A DNA stretch of 11,567 nt from contig JBGPHD010000099.1 of assembly GCA_041484135.1 (NCBI GenBank), positions 1 through 11,567 on the forward strand, read 5' to 3'. Below the pieces are notes generated by a model. That model was not told the origin of the DNA and made no database searches. It saw nothing but the letters and a program-made list of their open reading frames with translations. The translations under genes and the position numbers were made by a program. The stretch comes from JACORV01 sp041484135 (lineage in GTDB: Bacteria; Gemmatimonadota; Gemmatimonadetes; Gemmatimonadales; JACORV01). This document shows, one piece after another, positions 1 through 6,292 of the stretch (position 1 is its first letter; every line of letters begins with the position of its first letter).

Positions 1-1044
1 GAGCTGGACCTCGACCATCTCCAGTGCCTGACGGACGACACCGGCGTGCTCCAGCACGCGTCGTTCACGGTGCCGCGCTACGCCGAGGGCTACTGCCTCG
101 ACGACAACGCGCGGGCGCTCATCCTGATGGTCCTGCTCGAGCAGGCCGGTACCGTGGAGAAGCGCACCGTGCGCGCCCTGGCCTCGCGCTACCTGGCCTT
201 CCTGAACCACGCCTTCGACCCGCCCTCAGGCCGGTTCCGGAACTTCCTCACGTACGAGCGGACCTGGGGTGAGGCCGGCGGCTCCGAGGACAGTCACGGC
301 CGTTCGCTCTGGGCGCTCGGGACCGTGGTCGGTCGCGCGAGCGATCCGGGGCGCCAGAGTCTCTGTGGCGATCTCTTCCGCGCGGCGCTGCCGGCGGTCG
401 GCCGGTTCTCGAGTCCACGCGCGTGGGCTTACGCCCTGCTGGGCATCGACGAGTATCTCCGGGCCTTCCAGGGCGACACCAGCGTCCAGGCGATGCGGTT
501 GACGCTCGCCACGAGGATGCTGGAACTGTACCAGCGTGCCAGCACGGAGGAATGGCCGTGGTTCGAGGACCACGTGACCTACTGCAACGCCCGCCTGCCG
601 CAGGCCCTGATCGTCTCCGGGGCCGCCATGGCGCGCGACGACATGCTCACGGCCGGGACGCGGGCGCTCGACTGGCTCGGGTTGCTGCAGCACACGCCGG
701 ACGGGTACTTCGCGCCGGTCGGGTCCAACGGCTTCTTCCGCCGTGGGATGGCCGCCGCGCGCTTCGACCAGCAACCCGTCGAGGCGTGCGGCATGGTGTC
801 GGCGTGCCTCGATGCGCACCGCATCACCGGCGAGGCCCGCTGGTCCCGTTATGCCGGCTCCGCGTTCGGCTGGTTCCTCGGCCAGAACCACCTCCTGCAG
901 ACGCTGTACGATCCCTCCACCGGCGGCTGCCGCGACGGGCTGCACGAGGATCGCGTGAACGAGAACCAGGGCGCGGAATCGACCATCTCCTTCCTCCTCG
1001 CGCTCTGGGACATGCGCTCGGCCGAACAGGCGGAGCTGACATGA
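1..1044 (+). CDS. (alpha/alpha)-barrel, glycosyltransferase-associated protein (5' truncated)
   Basis: The frame is open from the first base to a TGA at 1042-1044, so the true start lies upstream and 347 codons are visible. An apparent GTG at 46 is internal. The protein is soluble, with no membrane segment. It is rich in Trp and aromatic residues and has repeated helical-hairpin character, with motifs such as GYCLDDNARAL near the visible N-terminus, SEDSHGRSLWALG, WPWFEDHVTYCNARLPQAL and, near the end, NQGAESTISFLLALWD. From memory, this pattern occurs as the C-terminal half of long GT4-type glycosyltransferase proteins and resembles six-hairpin glycosidase folds. The GH130 gene follows after 25 bases, which supports a shared carbohydrate role, probably mannoside or glucan synthesis or turnover. 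Whether a GT4 domain precedes it in the same polypeptide cannot be seen here. The substrate is unknown. Family-level confidence is moderate. Confidence 0.75.
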   Translation, partial: ELDLDHLQCLTDDTGVLQHASFTVPRYAEGYCLDDNARALILMVLLEQAGTVEKRTVRALASRYLAFLNHAFDPPSGRFRNFLTYERTWGEAGGSEDSHGRSLWALGTVVGRASDPGRQSLCGDLFRAALPAVGRFSSPRAWAYALLGIDEYLRAFQGDTSVQAMRLTLATRMLELYQRASTEEWPWFEDHVTYCNARLPQALIVSGAAMARDDMLTAGTRALDWLGLLQHTPDGYFAPVGSNGFFRRGMAAARFDQQPVEACGMVSACLDAHRITGEARWSRYAGSAFGWFLGQNHLLQTLYDPSTGGCRDGLHEDRVNENQGAESTISFLLALWDMRSAEQAELT

Positions 1045-1069
1045 CACGCCACCGGCAGACGGGCGGACC

Positions 1070-2062
1070 ATGACGGGACGGCAGCATTACGAGGTCCTCT
1101 TCGAGCGGCACAACCTGAATCCGATCCTCACCGCCGCCGACTGGCCGTACCCGGCCCACACGGTCTTCAACGCCGGCGCCACCCGCCTGGCCGACGGCAC
1201 CACGCTGCTCCTCTGCCGGGTGGAGGACCGCCGCGGCCACTCCCACCTCTGCGCCGCCCGCTCGACCGACGGCGTGAGCGGCTGGGTCATCGATCGGGCA
1301 CCCACCTTCCAGCCCGATCCGGAGCACTATCCGGAAGAGGTCTGGGGCGTCGAGGATCCGCGGATCACCTACGTGGAGGAGCTGGGGAAGTACGCCATCG
1401 CCTACACGGCCTTCAGCCGCGGCGGGCCGGGCGTCGCGCTCGCGCTGACCACGGACTTCCGGCACTTCGAGCGTTGCGGCCTGGTGATGCAGCCCGACGA
1501 CAAGGACGCCGCCCTCCTCCCCCGGAGGATCGACGGCAACTTCGCGCTGCTGCACCGGCCGCTGCACGACTCGGGCGCCCACGTGTGGATCTCCTACTCG
1601 CCGGACCTCCGGAACTGGGGCGGCCACAAGCTGGTGCTGCAGGCCCGGCGCGGGTCGTGGTGGGACGCGAACAAGATCGGCCTCTCGCCGCCGCTGATCG
1701 AGACCCCGCGGGGATGGCTGATGCTCTATCACGGCGTCCGTCAGACCGCGGCCGGGTGCCTGTACCGGCTCGGCCTCGCGCTCCTGGAGCTCGCCCACCC
1801 GGAGCACTGCCTGCTGCGCGGCGACATGTGGGTCTTCGGTCCCGAGGCGACGTACGAGCAGAACGGCGACGTCGGCAACGTCGCGTTCCCGTGCGGGTAC
1901 ACGATCGGGGCCGACGGCGACACCATCAACCTCTACTACGGTGCGGCGGACACCAGCATCGCCCTGGCCACGGGGAGCATCAAGCGGTTGCTCCACTGGC
2001 TCGACGAGCACGGCAATGTCGTGGGCGTTCCGGAGCCGCTGACGGTGCCGCTGCAGCTCTGA
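1070..2062 (+). CDS. GH130-family glycoside phosphorylase/hydrolase (beta-mannoside type)
   Basis: This 330-residue, single-domain cytoplasmic protein has the five-bladed beta-propeller signatures of GH130 (older name: PH1107-related glycosidase). Visible motifs are NAGA at 34-37, RVEDRRG at 50-56, WGVEDPRIT at 92-100 with D96 as the expected general acid, KDAALLPRRIDG at 145-156, LLHRP at 160-164, NKIGLSPP at 201-208, LYHG at 219-222 and YYGAAD at 289-294. Family members cleave beta-mannosides, mostly by phosphorolysis giving mannose 1-phosphate and sometimes by hydrolysis. The basic residues at 152-153 and His221 resemble the phosphate-binding positions of the phosphorylases, so phosphorolysis is my preferred reading, as inference. 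Length is normal for the family. The ATG start is preceded by a modest GGGCGGA. It lies 25 bases behind the barrel gene and is probably co-transcribed with it. The exact glycan is unknown. Confidence 0.9.
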   Translation: MTGRQHYEVLFERHNLNPILTAADWPYPAHTVFNAGATRLADGTTLLLCRVEDRRGHSHLCAARSTDGVSGWVIDRAPTFQPDPEHYPEEVWGVEDPRITYVEELGKYAIAYTAFSRGGPGVALALTTDFRHFERCGLVMQPDDKDAALLPRRIDGNFALLHRPLHDSGAHVWISYSPDLRNWGGHKLVLQARRGSWWDANKIGLSPPLIETPRGWLMLYHGVRQTAAGCLYRLGLALLELAHPEHCLLRGDMWVFGPEATYEQNGDVGNVAFPCGYTIGADGDTINLYYGAADTSIALATGSIKRLLHWLDEHGNVVGVPEPLTVPLQL

Positions 2063-2266
2063 TCCCGCGCCTGGTGCCGGCCAGGGTCGAGTTCCTCGCC
2101 ACGTAGTACCGTTGGGGCCTCTGTCCCTCGCTCCAATGCACACTTGGCATTCTAGTAACACCATGTACGTCAATGGCTTACGAGTACATTTGTGCCCGCA
2201 TCTCCGCGCTGCCGCATTCTTCACCTAGTATCTTGTGTAACAAGGTAGCTTGTGTTACCGTAGGTC
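2063..2266. promoter_or_regulatory. AT-rich intergenic region upstream of the padR operon
   Basis: This 204-base gap has no credible gene. From about 2130 onward it is clearly richer in A and T than the flanking genes. It contains three perfect short inverted repeats: AATGC/GCATT at 2135-2151, ATGTAC/GTACAT at 2163-2189 and GTAACA/TGTTAC at 2238-2259. A lone GTAACA also occurs at 2155-2160. It should hold the promoter of the downstream PadR operon. No convincing -35/-10 pair stands out, and the padR ATG lacks a strong Shine-Dalgarno sequence, so a very short leader or leaderless transcript is possible. Confidence 0.55.
2238..2259. promoter_or_regulatory. Candidate PadR operator (GTAACA-N10-TGTTAC)
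   Basis: Two perfect 6-base arms, GTAACA at 2238-2243 and TGTTAC at 2254-2259, are separated by 10 bases, and the palindrome ends only 7 bases before the padR ATG. Part of it also reads as a direct repeat, CTTGTGTAAC at 2233-2242 and CTTGTGTTAC at 2250-2259. PadR proteins usually bind dyad-symmetric sites overlapping their own promoter, so autoregulation here is a reasonable inference. The site does not match the ATGT-N8-ACAT form known for phenolic-acid PadR proteins. Confidence 0.45.
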
Positions 2267-2644
2267 ATGGGTGTCGACCAGGACCAAGGCGGCGAAGGCA
2301 AACGGAGCATCGAGCGCGAGCTCCGTCGCGGGTCGCTCGAGCTCGCGGTCCTCCACGTGCTCTCGTGGGGCGAGGCGTATGGCTACGAGATCGTCACGAA
2401 GCTGGTGGGGAAGACCAACGGCGCCCTCGAGATCACGGATGGCACGCTCTACCCCATCCTGTACCGGCTCGAAGCGGCGGGACTCGTGAACGTCCGGTGG
2501 GAAACGCTCAAGCGCGGGGTCCCGCGGAAGTACTACCAGCTCACGAAGGCCGGGCGCAGCGAGCTGGCGCGACTGACCGATGAGTGGAGCACCTTCGCGG
2601 AAGCGATGACCCGTCTCCTCCACCAGCAGGCCGAGGACCGATGA
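2267..2644 (+). CDS. PadR family transcriptional regulator
   Basis: A 125-residue DNA-binding protein. The PadR winged helix-turn-helix spans about residues 22-95: RGSLELAVLHVLSWGEAYGY at 21-40 (first helices), LEITDGTLYPILYRLEAAGL at 54-73 (recognition helix) and RKYYQLTKAGR at 87-97 (wing). A short C-terminal helix at about 98-122 would serve for dimerisation. This is the short PadR-s2 class. ATG 2267 is the most upstream in-frame start before a stop, and it has only a weak AGG before it. The stop overlaps the next gene's start as ATGA (2641-2644), so the two are translationally coupled. A PadR followed by a HAAS-domain membrane protein is a recurrent bacterial pairing in which PadR represses its own operon. 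The inducing signal is unknown. The fold is certain; the regulon is inferred. Confidence 0.95.
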   Translation: MGVDQDQGGEGKRSIERELRRGSLELAVLHVLSWGEAYGYEIVTKLVGKTNGALEITDGTLYPILYRLEAAGLVNVRWETLKRGVPRKYYQLTKAGRSELARLTDEWSTFAEAMTRLLHQQAEDR

Positions 2645-3270
2645 CACTCGACGAGTACGTCCACGAGGTCCTTGCGGGCATCCCGCGCGGCGCCCGCCGG
2701 ACGCAGATCGAGATGGACCTGCGCGCGCACATCGGCGAGCGGGTCGAGCAGGGACAGTCCATCGACGAGGCGATCCGCCAGTTCGGCGACCCCGAGAGGC
2801 TCGCGGAGTCCTATCTCGCGGCCGTTCCCCTGGTCAGCGCCTCGTTCACGCGGAGAGCGGTCGCGAAGCTCATCGACTTCCTGGTGCTCGCGGCCGCCGG
2901 CTGCACGCTGGTCATCTCGGTGTGGCAGCTGACGGGCCCCTCGGGCAAGGCCCTCTTCCCGGAGCTCGCCGACGTGGTGAGCCCCGCGCTCATCGCCGTC
3001 TGCGTCTTCCTCTTCGTGCTGATGATCCCCGGCTACTTCGTCCTGGCCGAGTATCTGACCGACCAGACGCTGGGCAAGCGCGCCCTCGGCATCCACGTGG
3101 TCCGGGAATCGGGGGCGCGCATCAGCCTGGGGCAGTCCTTCGTGCGGCAGCTGCCGCTGGTGGCCGAGATCTTCATTCTCGACGTGCTGTTCGCGTTGTT
3201 CACGGAGAAGAACCAGCGCGCGTTCGAGCTGATCACGAAGACGCGCGTGGTGCGGGTGGACCTTGCCTGA
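2641..3270 (+). CDS. HAAS-domain / RDD-family membrane protein
   Basis: A 209-residue protein. Residues 1-60 form a HAAS-type domain (the DUF1700-like domain found with PadR): DEYVHEVLAGIPRGAR, a charged helix, then IDEAIRQFGDPERLAESYL at 41-59 with the typical FGDP turn. Residues about 68-205 form an RDD domain with RRAVAKLIDF at 71-80, membrane segments near 77-97, 113-138 and 171-188, and the hallmark DQTLGKRALGIHVV at 141-154. ATG 2641 is chosen because it overlaps the padR stop and begins exactly at the domain; an in-frame ATG at 2584 would sit inside padR and add unrelated sequence. The HAAS part probably senses or couples to the regulator. RDD proteins are linked to ion or solute exchange, but no transport activity can be read from this sequence. 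Confidence 0.9.
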   Translation: MTLDEYVHEVLAGIPRGARRTQIEMDLRAHIGERVEQGQSIDEAIRQFGDPERLAESYLAAVPLVSASFTRRAVAKLIDFLVLAAAGCTLVISVWQLTGPSGKALFPELADVVSPALIAVCVFLFVLMIPGYFVLAEYLTDQTLGKRALGIHVVRESGARISLGQSFVRQLPLVAEIFILDVLFALFTEKNQRAFELITKTRVVRVDLA

Positions 3271-4123
3271 CCGGGGTCCGGCCCCCGCAACGCACCTCCC
3301 GACGTTCTTCGCGCTGACCTTCGTCGTGACGTGGCCGGCGTGGTTCTGGGCCGGGTCGGCGCCGGGCGGTCTCGCGGCCCCGGGCGCGCTCCGGACCTTC
3401 GTCCTCTATGTCGGCATCTTCGCGCCGGCCCTGGTCGCCATCGCGCTCACGGCGCTGGGGAAGGGGCGCGAGGGGGTCGGGGCCCTGCTCCGCCGGCTCT
3501 TCCAGGGGAACGTGGCGCTCCGCTGGTACGTCTTCGCCATCGGCTACTACGCCACGATCAAGCTCGGTGTCGCGCTCATCCATCGGGCCCTCACGGGCAC
3601 CTGGCCGGTCTTCTCCACCGAGGCGTGGTACCTGATGATCGCGGCGACCGCGTTCTCGACCATGGTGGGCGTACAGGCGGGTGAAGAGATCGGTTGGCGT
3701 GGCTATGCCCTGCCCCGCCTGGAGGCGCGTTTCGGCTTGGCCCGCGCCAGCCTGCTCCTCGGCGTGATCTGGGCCGTCTGGCACCTGCCCCTCTTCTTCA
3801 TCGCGGGGGCGGACAAGACCGGACAGTCGTTCCCGCTGTATCTGGGGCAAGCGACCGCGATTTCCGTCGCGATCGCCTGGCTCTGGAAGCGCACCGGCGG
3901 CAGCCTCCTGCTCACCATGCTCATGCATGCGGCGGTGAACAACACCAACTTCATCCCGTCCGTGCTCCCCGGGGCGACCAACCCCTTCACTCTCGTCGCA
4001 TCGCTTCCGGCGTGGCTGACGTCGGCGCTGCTGTGGGTCGGCGCCGCGTACTTCCTGGCCCGCATGTCCCGGCCGAGGCCGCTCCCGCTCGCGGCCCCCG
4101 TCGATCGGGCGGTACCAGCGTGA
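3263..4123 (+). CDS. CPBP family intramembrane glutamic protease, copy 1
   Basis: A 286-residue multi-pass membrane protein of the CPBP (Abi/CAAX-protease, Rce1-like) family. All three active-site motifs are present: EEIGWR at 141-146 (EExxxR), WAVWHLP at 170-176 (the second motif, with Trp for the usual Phe before His174) and HAAVN at 222-226 (HxxxN). Hydrophobic segments lie near 12-30, 45-65, 88-107, 122-138, 162-182, 193-208 and 245-265. The chosen TTG start at 3263 lies inside the end of the preceding gene (8-base overlap) and has GGTGGA just upstream. The family acts in prenyl-protein processing, bacteriocin self-immunity, and cleavage of membrane regulators; which applies here is unknown. 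The C-terminus is basic and Pro-rich. The stop overlaps the next gene, so it belongs to the padR operon. Confidence 0.92.
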   Translation: MPDRGPAPATHLPTFFALTFVVTWPAWFWAGSAPGGLAAPGALRTFVLYVGIFAPALVAIALTALGKGREGVGALLRRLFQGNVALRWYVFAIGYYATIKLGVALIHRALTGTWPVFSTEAWYLMIAATAFSTMVGVQAGEEIGWRGYALPRLEARFGLARASLLLGVIWAVWHLPLFFIAGADKTGQSFPLYLGQATAISVAIAWLWKRTGGSLLLTMLMHAAVNNTNFIPSVLPGATNPFTLVASLPAWLTSALLWVGAAYFLARMSRPRPLPLAAPVDRAVPA

Positions 4124-4800
4124 TGACGTCGACGGCGCCCGATGACCGGTTCGCCGCGCAGCTCCGCGGGTTCGGGATCGTCGGCACCGTCGCGATGCTG
4201 GTCATCGTATTCGGCAACGTGCTTCCCCTCGTGCCGCTCGGTGCCGCGCTGGCCCTGGCGTGGGCCTGGCGCTCGGGCACGCCGTGGCCGGCGATCGGTT
4301 ACGTGCGGCCGGTGCGCTTCGGGCGCGCGTTGCTCGTCGGCATCCCGTTCGGCATCGCGTTCAAGTTCGTGATGAAGACGCTGGTGATGCCGCTCCTCGG
4401 CGCCGACCCGGTGAACCAGGCGTATCACTACCTCGCCCACAACACGGCGGCGCTTCCGGGAGCGGTGTGGACGATGATCGTGATCGCGGGCTTCGGCGAG
4501 GAGACGGTCTTCCGCGGCTTCCTGTTCGAGCGCTTCGGCACGCTGCTCGGACGCGATACGCGGGGGAAGGCGTTGACCGTGCTGATCACCGCCGTCCTGT
4601 TCGCGCTGGCGCACTACTCGGTCCAGGGGCTCGCGGGCTCCGAGCAGGCGATGATCACCGGCTTCGTGTTCGGGACGATCTTCGCGGTGACGGGCCGGAT
4701 CTGGATGGTGATGGTGGCGCACGCCGCGTTCGATCTCACGGCGGTCTGGATGATCTACACCGACCTCGAGGCCAGGGTGGCGCACCTCATCTTCAGTTAG
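4123..4800 (+). CDS. CPBP family intramembrane glutamic protease, copy 2
   Basis: A 225-residue multi-pass membrane protein, diverged from the preceding copy. The motifs are GFGEETVFRGFLFERFG at 123-139 (catalytic E126-E127, R131), FALAH at 160-164 (FxxxH) and HAAFD at 200-204 (HxxxD, the commoner form of motif three). Membrane segments are near 16-30, 33-50, 67-90, 113-125, 148-165, 176-190 and 192-212. The frame is open far upstream, but the domain begins after ATG 4123, which overlaps the previous stop as TGATG; GTG 4120 directly before it is an equally placed alternative. Sequence differences from copy 1 outside the motifs are large, so a recent tandem duplication is unlikely and the two may act on different substrates or together. 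It is the last gene of the operon and is followed at once by a strong stem-loop. Confidence 0.92.
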   Translation: MTSTAPDDRFAAQLRGFGIVGTVAMLVIVFGNVLPLVPLGAALALAWAWRSGTPWPAIGYVRPVRFGRALLVGIPFGIAFKFVMKTLVMPLLGADPVNQAYHYLAHNTAALPGAVWTMIVIAGFGEETVFRGFLFERFGTLLGRDTRGKALTVLITAVLFALAHYSVQGLAGSEQAMITGFVFGTIFAVTGRIWMVMVAHAAFDLTAVWMIYTDLEARVAHLIFS

Positions 4801-4805
4801 GCAGC

Positions 4806-4839
4806 GAGGGCGCGAGACCAGCCGCGGTCCCGCGCCCTC
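4806..4839. terminator. Stem-loop between convergent genes, terminator-like
   Basis: GAGGGCGCG at 4806-4814 pairs perfectly with CGCGCCCTC at 4831-4839. After one A/C mismatch, GACC pairs with GGTC around the 6-base loop AGCCGC. It lies 5 bases after the second protease gene's stop and 27 bases beyond the stop of the converging propeller gene, so it can serve both strands. No run of T follows on either strand. It could therefore be a non-canonical terminator or an RNA-stabilising 3' hairpin. Confidence 0.6.
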
Positions 4840-4866
4840 CCGCCGGCCCCGCCTGCCGCGACAGGA

Positions 4867-5979
4867 TCAGACCACGGCGACCTTCACGACGTGGATCGGC
4901 GGGAGCGAGTCGAACAGGCAGGTCCAGTCCTCGCCGCCCTCCCGCCCCATCCAGAGCTGGCCCGTCGTGGTGCCGAAGTAGATCGCGGGCGACTTGCACT
5001 CGTCGATGTCCATCGCGTCGCGCTGCACGGTGAAGAAGCTGTCCTTCTTCGGCAGCCCCTTGGCGAGCCGCTTCCACGAGCCGCCGCCATTCTCGCTGCG
5101 CCAGATCGCGGGAGCCGCGCCGGGACAGGTGCGCGTCGCCGGCTCGAGCGGCATGACGTAGACCGTGTCCGGGTCGTGCGGGTGCACGAGGATGGGGAAG
5201 CCGAAGTCGGAGGACAGGCCCTTGGCGATCGAGCGCCAGGTGCGGCCGTGGTCGTCGCTCCGCAGCACGCCGATGTCGGGCCGCCGGCCGCCCGGCCCGT
5301 CCCATTCGGCCCAGCCCCCGTGGTTCTGCATGTAGAGCCGGCCCGGGGCGTCCTTGTGCCCAGCGATCTTGTGCACGCACTGGCCGAACTCGGGATATGG
5401 ATCCGGCGAGAACCCGGCGCCGACGCCCGTGTTGGAGGCCTTGAAGGTCGAGCCGCCGTCCTCGCTCACGTAGTGGCCGCCCGTCGAGATGCCGAGATGC
5501 ACCCGGTTCCCTTCGCGATGGATCGTGTGCATGCAGAGTCCGCCGGCGCCCGGCTGCCACTTGCGGGCGTGCTCGTGATTGCTGATGCCCGGGACCATCT
5601 CCCACGAATCGCCGCCGTCGCCGCTCTTGAAGAGCGAGGCCGGCTCGACCCCGCACCAGAGGTCCTTCTTGTCCACGCCCGGCTCGAGGGACCAGATGTT
5701 GGCGAGCGCGCGCCCGTCGTCCTTCGGGAACGCCGGAGCCCCCTTGGTCTCCTTGAACGTCTTCCCGAGATCCGTCGAGCGGAGGACCTTCATGCCGAAG
5801 AACGGGTTGCAGGCCGAGGCGTAGAGGCGGGGCGAGCCCCGCGTGTCGAGCAGCGCCGAGTAGACGGCCACGCCCTTGCCGAACGGCCCGCGGAGCGCGA
5901 AGGCGCGCCGCGTCTTCGACGCCTCGGCGACGAACAGACCCTTGCGGGTCCCAATGCACAGCATCACGCGCTCCGGCAT
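4867..5979 (-). CDS. Asp-box (BNR/sialidase-like) beta-propeller protein
   Basis: A 370-residue protein with no signal peptide or membrane segment. Five Asp-box turns (S-x-D-x-G-x-T/S-W/F type) sit at blade ends: STDLGKTF 68-75, SGDGGDSW 119-126, SEDGGSTF 172-179, SDDHGRTW 241-248 and SENGGGSW 295-302, with a degenerate one near 344-352. This predicts a six- or seven-bladed propeller of the sialidase/VPS10 type. Databases often label such proteins exo-alpha-sialidase or glycosyl hydrolase, but Asp boxes are structural, and I cannot identify the catalytic Arg triad or the FRIP motif, so sialidase activity is not supported. The start is ATG at 5979, with GGAGG 6 bases upstream; that Shine-Dalgarno lies inside the last two codons of the MoaD/ThiS-like gene. 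Tight coupling to that gene suggests a joint function, which is unknown. Confidence 0.85.
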   Translation of the reverse strand: MPERVMLCIGTRKGLFVAEASKTRRAFALRGPFGKGVAVYSALLDTRGSPRLYASACNPFFGMKVLRSTDLGKTFKETKGAPAFPKDDGRALANIWSLEPGVDKKDLWCGVEPASLFKSGDGGDSWEMVPGISNHEHARKWQPGAGGLCMHTIHREGNRVHLGISTGGHYVSEDGGSTFKASNTGVGAGFSPDPYPEFGQCVHKIAGHKDAPGRLYMQNHGGWAEWDGPGGRRPDIGVLRSDDHGRTWRSIAKGLSSDFGFPILVHPHDPDTVYVMPLEPATRTCPGAAPAIWRSENGGGSWKRLAKGLPKKDSFFTVQRDAMDIDECKSPAIYFGTTTGQLWMGREGGEDWTCLFDSLPPIHVVKVAVV

Positions 5980-5981
5980 GC

Positions 5982-6257
5982 TCAGCCTCCTGAGACGGCG
6001 GGTAGGATGGTGAGGACGTCGCCCGGCCCCAGCGCCGTGGCGAGCCCCTGGCGGTCCCGCATGTGGGAAGTGTTCACGAACAGGTTGATGTGGCGGCGCA
6101 CCGCGCCCGTCTCGTCGCAGACGCAGCGGTAGAGCGCCGGGTGGCGCCGCTCGATCTCGTCCAAGACGGCCCGCACGTTCGCCGCCGGGAGCGCGAGCTC
6201 TGCGGCGCCCGCGCAGTAGTCGCGCAGGACCCCTGGGACGAACACGGTGACGGTCAT
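5982..6257 (-). CDS. MoaD/ThiS family small protein with C-terminal Gly-Gly
   Basis: A 91-residue beta-grasp (ubiquitin-like) protein beginning MTVTVFVPGVLRDYCAG. It has the family pattern: an N-terminal beta strand, a helix around ANVRAVLDEIERRHPAL (26-42), INLFVN at 57-62, then GLATALGPGDVLTILPAVSGG to the end. The terminal Gly-Gly is the residue pair that MoaD and ThiS use for adenylation and thiocarboxylate formation, so a sulfur-carrier or protein-tagging role is possible. It is about 10 residues longer than typical MoaD and 25 longer than ThiS. No moaE, moeB, thiF or thiG lies nearby; instead the next gene, 2 bases away, is an Asp-box propeller. A molybdopterin or thiamine role is therefore not supported by context. 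The start is ATG 6257, with no strong Shine-Dalgarno. Fold confidence is high, function unknown. Confidence 0.88.
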   Translation of the reverse strand: MTVTVFVPGVLRDYCAGAAELALPAANVRAVLDEIERRHPALYRCVCDETGAVRRHINLFVNTSHMRDRQGLATALGPGDVLTILPAVSGG

Positions 6258-6292
6258 GGATCGGGACAGCCGCCAAGGTAATTCGGCGGGCG

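Noticed and set aside
2070..2085. Possible terminator CCTGG-N6-CCAGG after the GH130 gene
   Set aside because: Only five base pairs and no T tract; too weak to support.
824..2224. Minus-strand open frame of 466 codons opposite the barrel and GH130 genes
   Set aside because: It spans two genuine genes and their gap and shows low-complexity Arg/Gly/Val composition with no recognisable motif; it is a high-GC shadow.
2173..2583. Open frame of 136 codons starting in the AT-rich spacer
   Set aside because: It overlaps padR in another frame, has no motif, and its second half is typical GC-rich shadow sequence.
3694..4122. Upstream extension of the second CPBP protease to 368 codons
   Set aside because: The extra part is the out-of-frame reading of the first CPBP gene and has Pro/Arg-rich junk composition; ATG 4123 at the stop overlap is the natural start.
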